From assembly GCA_017959195.1 (NCBI GenBank), contig JAGDBE010000012.1, forward strand, positions 1-5,213: a stretch of DNA of 5,213 nucleotides. The letters run 5' to 3'. A model generated the notes under the pieces. That model worked only from the letters and a program-made list of their open reading frames with translations. It did not search any database and was not told the DNA's origin. Each line of letters begins with the position of its first letter. Position 1 is the stretch's first letter. The DNA comes from Clostridia bacterium (GTDB lineage Bacteria > Bacillota > Clostridia > Oscillospirales > CAG-382). Both the position numbers and the translations under genes were made by a program. Positions 1 through 2,700 of this stretch are shown piece after piece.

Positions 1-144
1 AACCGAAAGAAAATTCGAGTTCAGCCAGTTGAAAAACTGCTTTTTTAAGTACGCTTCGAGCTGAAACATGTGCGTGTAATAGGAAAGCGCGAAAAACAGC
101 GCACAAGCGAGCGTTATAAAATAAAAGCAAAGTGCGATTATCAT
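1..144 (-). CDS. Partial membrane-anchored protein, probably MurF-like Mur ligase (N-terminus only)
   Basis: Only the first 48 codons are inside the window; the gene runs off the left edge. ATG at 144-142 follows an AGAGGTG ribosome site (150-156) with 5 bases of spacing, so the start is well supported. Residues 2 to about 22 are a hydrophobic helix (IIALCFYFITLACALFFALS), followed by an amphipathic stretch with the pattern MFQLEAYLKKQFFNWLNSN. From memory of clostridial genomes, MurF-like UDP-N-acetylmuramoyl-peptide ligases with an added N-terminal membrane region carry a similar 'QLxxY...WL' segment and often sit directly after this hydrolase type. If so, it would add a dipeptide to a peptidoglycan precursor at the membrane. 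No ATP-binding or Mur ligase motif is visible here, so the function is inferred from an N-terminal pattern and the neighbour. A small unrelated membrane protein remains possible. Confidence 0.5.
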   Translation of the reverse strand, partial: MIIALCFYFITLACALFFALSYYTHMFQLEAYLKKQFFNWLNSNFLSV

Positions 145-146
145 AT

Positions 147-932
147 TTACACCTCTGTTTGATTACCCAGAAATGATTCCAGCACCCTTGACGTGAGCGC
201 GGGGTCTTCCAGAAACGAAAAATGTCCGCCGTTCTTTATGACTACAAGTCCGCAGTCGGGTATTTCCTTTTCCATGGTCTTTGCGTCCGAAAGCGGCGTC
301 GCGTCGTCGTTTTCTCCCCAGATTAAAAGCGTGGGGACTTTTATCAAGTGCAGTTTGTCGGTCATATCCTCGTTTATTACCTTAACCATGCTCTGCCGCA
401 GAATTGCCGACGAGGACGCGTAATCGGCGGAGCCGAACTTTTTCTGCAAATTTCCGAGCGCGTCGGGAAACGCCTTCTTTATAAAAGGTATGCGCAGAAA
501 CGTCTTGCAGAACTTGAAAGACGCGATTTTCAGCTTTTTTGAGAAGCTCTTTTTTCTCTTTATTCCGGCGCTGTCGATGAGCACCGCTTTTTCTATCTTC
601 AAAGGGAGATTTTCCCTCGACGCAAGCTCGATTATTACTCTTCCGCCGTGGGAGTGTCCTATAAGGGTAACTTCATTTTCACCGAGTTCTTTTAAGAACG
701 CGAGCGTAAAGTCGGCGTAATCCTTTACGTCGTACGCATGCGACGGCTCGGTGGTTTTTCCGAATCCGGGAAACTCGGGTACTAAAACGCGGGCGTATTT
801 ACATATAGCGTTTGTGATAACGCCGTAATAATCCGCTTTCGTGCCCCAGCCCTGAAGCAAAACGACGGTTTTTCCTTCGCCTTTTTCTATGTAATTGACG
901 TCGAGATTTTCGCCTTTGAATTCGAGAAACAT
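147..932 (-). CDS. Alpha/beta hydrolase fold protein
   Basis: 261 residues, a normal length for a single-domain alpha/beta hydrolase. The expected elements are all present: an oxyanion-hole motif QGWG at 27-30 (usually HGWG), the nucleophile elbow GHSHGG with Ser94, a WGENDDATP motif giving the acid Asp209, and GGHFSFLEDP giving His237. Residues about 124-195 form a basic, aromatic lid containing the pattern FGSADY and VKVINED. No signal peptide or membrane helix is seen, so it is probably cytosolic. ATG at 932 is preceded by GAGGAG with 6 bases of spacing, and a consensus promoter lies just upstream. The stop is 2 bases from the next start, so it shares an mRNA with the membrane-anchored, possibly MurF-like gene. 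The true substrate cannot be told from sequence; an ester, thioester or amide of the cell envelope is a guess from context. Family assignment is secure, function is not. Confidence 0.93.
   Translation of the reverse strand: MFLEFKGENLDVNYIEKGEGKTVVLLQGWGTKADYYGVITNAICKYARVLVPEFPGFGKTTEPSHAYDVKDYADFTLAFLKELGENEVTLIGHSHGGRVIIELASRENLPLKIEKAVLIDSAGIKRKKSFSKKLKIASFKFCKTFLRIPFIKKAFPDALGNLQKKFGSADYASSSAILRQSMVKVINEDMTDKLHLIKVPTLLIWGENDDATPLSDAKTMEKEIPDCGLVVIKNGGHFSFLEDPALTSRVLESFLGNQTEV
150..156 (-). promoter_or_regulatory. Ribosome binding site inside the end of the hydrolase gene
   Basis: AGAGGTG on the minus strand lies 5 bases before the ATG at 144. It is embedded in the last codons of the alpha/beta hydrolase, whose stop codon is at 149-147. 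The two reading frames are separated by just 2 bases, which makes translational coupling of the two genes likely. Confidence 0.8.
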
Positions 933-973
933 CTTTTTCTCCTCAATAAAAACGTTACTTAATCTTTCATAAT

Positions 974-1002
974 ATTATATTATTTTTACCGGAAAATGTC
1001 AA
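974..1002 (-). promoter_or_regulatory. Consensus sigma-A promoter for the hydrolase unit
   Basis: On the minus strand, TTGACA (1002-997) and TATAAT (979-974) match the consensus at all twelve positions and are separated by exactly 17 bases. Transcription should begin near 967, leaving a leader of about 35 bases before the hydrolase ATG at 932. No obvious operator or riboswitch is seen in that leader. Confidence 0.9.
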
Positions 1003-1029
1003 CCGATAAGCCTGCAAAATAAAAAAATC

Positions 1030-1058
1030 TTGCATTATATTTGTTTTTATAGTATAAT
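1030..1058 (+). promoter_or_regulatory. Near-consensus sigma-A promoter for the membrane protein/nrnA unit
   Basis: TTGCAT (1030-1035) and TATAAT (1053-1058) are separated by 17 bases. The -10 is perfect and the -35 matches at four of six positions. The expected start is near 1065, giving a leader of roughly 38 bases before the ATG at 1103. Its -35 lies 27 bases from the -35 of the divergent hydrolase promoter, so one regulator bound between them could affect both. Confidence 0.87.
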
Positions 1059-1102
1059 TAAGTCGTATTTGAAAACCGCGTCTCAAATGAAAGGATTTTG
1101 CG

Positions 1103-1639
1103 ATGAACGTAAAGAAAACGATAAGAAACACCGCGTTTTCGGCGGTCATTTCCGCTCTCGTTTCGGTTGTTCTCATACTCGGCGGATTTTTCGACACTTT
1201 CGACTTGCTGTGCGCCGCGGCATCGTCGGTTGTGATTCACGTCGTCTTTTCCGAAAAAGGCGCGAGAAACGCACTTATGATTTTTGCGGTATCGGCGGTT
1301 TTGTCAAACGTTTTAATGCCGCTCCGCTCGTGTCCGATGTATTTTCTGTTCTTCTTCGGATATTATCCCGTATTAAGGGGCTTTCTTTTAAAGAAATTCA
1401 AATCGAAGGTGCTTGCATTCCTCGTTTCGGCGCTTATTTTCAACGCCGTTATGATTTTTCTTTTCGGCGTATTTCGAACGGTCTTCGGCATGGAAAACGA
1501 GCCGTTTTATATGTTTATTTTCCTCTTTGCCGCCGCAAATTTCTTCTTTTTCTGCTTCGACCTTCTTATGGGCAGAATAATGATTCTTTACAGTTACAAA
1601 ATCAAAAAGATTTTCGATAAATTCAAAGATAAAAAATAG
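1103..1639 (+). CDS. Small multi-pass membrane protein, S-component-like topology
   Basis: 178 residues, of which most are hydrophobic. I see about six membrane segments, near residues 11-30, 33-50, 56-73, 78-95, 102-124 and 134-155, followed by a strongly basic tail (KIKKIFDKFKDKK) that should stay in the cytoplasm. A conserved-looking motif FFFGYYPVLR sits at about 83-92. The size, six-helix layout and helix-rich N-terminus with small residues resemble substrate-binding S components of ECF transporters or the DUF2232/YybS type, but no family signature is decisive. ATG at 1103 has AAAGGA at 1090-1095 with 7 bases of spacing, and a promoter lies just upstream. It is the first gene of a unit with the NrnA-like phosphoesterase: the stop codon overlaps the next ribosome site. 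The gene is certain; the function is unknown. Confidence 0.87.
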   Translation: MNVKKTIRNTAFSAVISALVSVVLILGGFFDTFDLLCAAASSVVIHVVFSEKGARNALMIFAVSAVLSNVLMPLRSCPMYFLFFFGYYPVLRGFLLKKFKSKVLAFLVSALIFNAVMIFLFGVFRTVFGMENEPFYMFIFLFAAANFFFFCFDLLMGRIMILYSYKIKKIFDKFKDKK

Positions 1640-1643
1640 GAGA
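1638..1643 (+). promoter_or_regulatory. Ribosome binding site of nrnA overlapping the upstream stop
   Basis: AGGAGA at 1638-1643 shares two bases with the TAG stop (1637-1639) of the membrane protein gene and sits 4 bases before the nrnA ATG at 1648. The overlap favours translational coupling and supports a single operon. Confidence 0.82.
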
Positions 1644-1647
1644 CAGT

Positions 1648-2652
1648 ATGAAACCGCAGTTTGACAGTTTTTTCAAATTGATTGAAAAGCACAAATCATT
1701 CCTCATCTTGATACACTCCAACCCTGACGGAGACGCCATGGGCTCATCCACGGCGCTGTCTCTGTTTTTAAAGAAAGCCGGCAAAAAATCGGCGGTGCTC
1801 TCGCCGTCGGCGGTCCCGAAACGGCTTTATTTCACAAAGCACAAGGACGTAACTTATTTTGAAAACCCGAAGGATAAAGCTCTTTCGAAATTTCAGAACA
1901 GCTGCGTTATCAGCATTGACGTAGCGTCGGACGAGCTTCTCCCCGGCACTTCCGTTTCAAAGGAAAACCCCGTCTCCTTTGCGATAGACCACCACAGAAC
2001 AAACACTCTGTCGGCAAAAGAAAAATACGTTGACGCAAAAGCCGCGTCGGTAGGCGAAATTCTCTTCAAAATCATAAAAGAGTACGAAAAAGCGCACAAA
2101 ACGAAGATTTTTGACTCCGATATATGCGCTTCCCTCTATACCTCGATTTCTTCCGATACGGGCTGTTTCAAATATTCGAACACGACGCCTTTTACGCATA
2201 AAACCGCCGCGTTTTTGCTCAAAAACGGCGTTGACGCAACCGAAATCAACCGCCTTCTTTTCGACACAAAGAACATGTCCCAGATTAATATCGAGCAGTT
2301 TGCCTATAAAAATATGAGACTGCTCTACGACAACCGCCTTGCCATTACGGTTATAGACTCAAAAGACCTTGAAAACGCCGGCGCTTCCGAGGAGGACACC
2401 GAGGCGGTATCCCAGCTTCTGCGCATGATAAACGGAGTGCAGATATCCGTGCTCATGAGGCAGCAGCACAAAGAAGGCGAAAAAAGCCGCTATAAGTTCT
2501 CGGTGCGGGCAAATCCCGACATCGACGTTTCGGAACTGTGCGGTATTTTCGGCGGCGGCGGGCACAAAAAGGCCGCCGGCTGCACCATACACGACACGAA
2601 AGAGCGTGCGTTTGAGAAATTCACCGCTGCGGCAAAGGACTTTTTGATATAA
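1648..2652 (+). CDS. nrnA: DHH/DHHA1 phosphoesterase, bifunctional nanoRNase/pAp phosphatase NrnA-like
   Basis: 334 residues, close to the usual 310-330 for NrnA. The DHH domain occupies about 15-175: motif I HSNPDGDAMGS (His23, Asp27, Asp29), motif II SIDVAS (Asp91), motif III DHH at 114-116, and motif IV SDTG (Asp170). These residues bind the two metal ions, usually Mn2+. The DHHA1 substrate-binding domain ends with FGGGGHKKAAG at 301-311. NrnA-family enzymes degrade 2-5 nucleotide RNAs (and linear dinucleotides such as pGpG or pApA) from the 5' or 3' end and dephosphorylate pAp to AMP. No membrane, PAS or GGDEF-like part is present, which separates it from GdpP/YybT. It is cytosolic, preceded by AGGAGA and cotranscribed with a small membrane protein. 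A perfect terminator follows 8 bases after the stop. A c-di-AMP-specific DhhP-type role is the main alternative and cannot be excluded from sequence. Confidence 0.93.
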   Translation: MKPQFDSFFKLIEKHKSFLILIHSNPDGDAMGSSTALSLFLKKAGKKSAVLSPSAVPKRLYFTKHKDVTYFENPKDKALSKFQNSCVISIDVASDELLPGTSVSKENPVSFAIDHHRTNTLSAKEKYVDAKAASVGEILFKIIKEYEKAHKTKIFDSDICASLYTSISSDTGCFKYSNTTPFTHKTAAFLLKNGVDATEINRLLFDTKNMSQINIEQFAYKNMRLLYDNRLAITVIDSKDLENAGASEEDTEAVSQLLRMINGVQISVLMRQQHKEGEKSRYKFSVRANPDIDVSELCGIFGGGGHKKAAGCTIHDTKERAFEKFTAAAKDFLI

Positions 2653-2659
2653 AAGGACA

Positions 2660-2691
2660 AAAAAAGAGCTTGCAAAAGCAAGCTCTTTTTT
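2660..2691. terminator. Bidirectional intrinsic terminator between convergent genes
   Basis: A perfect 14-base inverted repeat (2660-2673 and 2678-2691; core AGAGCTTGC) encloses an AAAA loop. On the plus strand it ends in six T, then A, then six T; on the minus strand it ends in a run of seven T. It begins 8 bases after the nrnA stop and lies 10 bases beyond the stop codon of the convergent surface protein gene, so one hairpin can serve both. Confidence 0.95.
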
Positions 2692-2700
2692 ATTTTTTGA

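Noticed and set aside
1067..1088. Inverted repeat ATTTGA/TCAAAT just before the ribosome site of the membrane protein gene, as a possible translational switch
   Set aside because: The stem is only 6 bases, AT-rich and with a 10-base loop, so it is likely too weak to act as a riboswitch or attenuator.
1030..1620. A plus-strand open frame of 196 codons overlapping the membrane protein gene, longer than the gene itself
   Set aside because: It begins next to the promoter -35, upstream of the expected transcript start, has no ribosome site, and encodes an Arg/Phe-rich low-quality sequence typical of a shadow frame. The 1103 frame has a ribosome site and clear membrane helices.
1648..2652. Assignment of the DHH protein as GdpP/YybT or RecJ
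   Set aside because: It lacks the membrane, PAS and GGDEF-like parts of GdpP and the extra length of RecJ. Size and motif order fit NrnA best.
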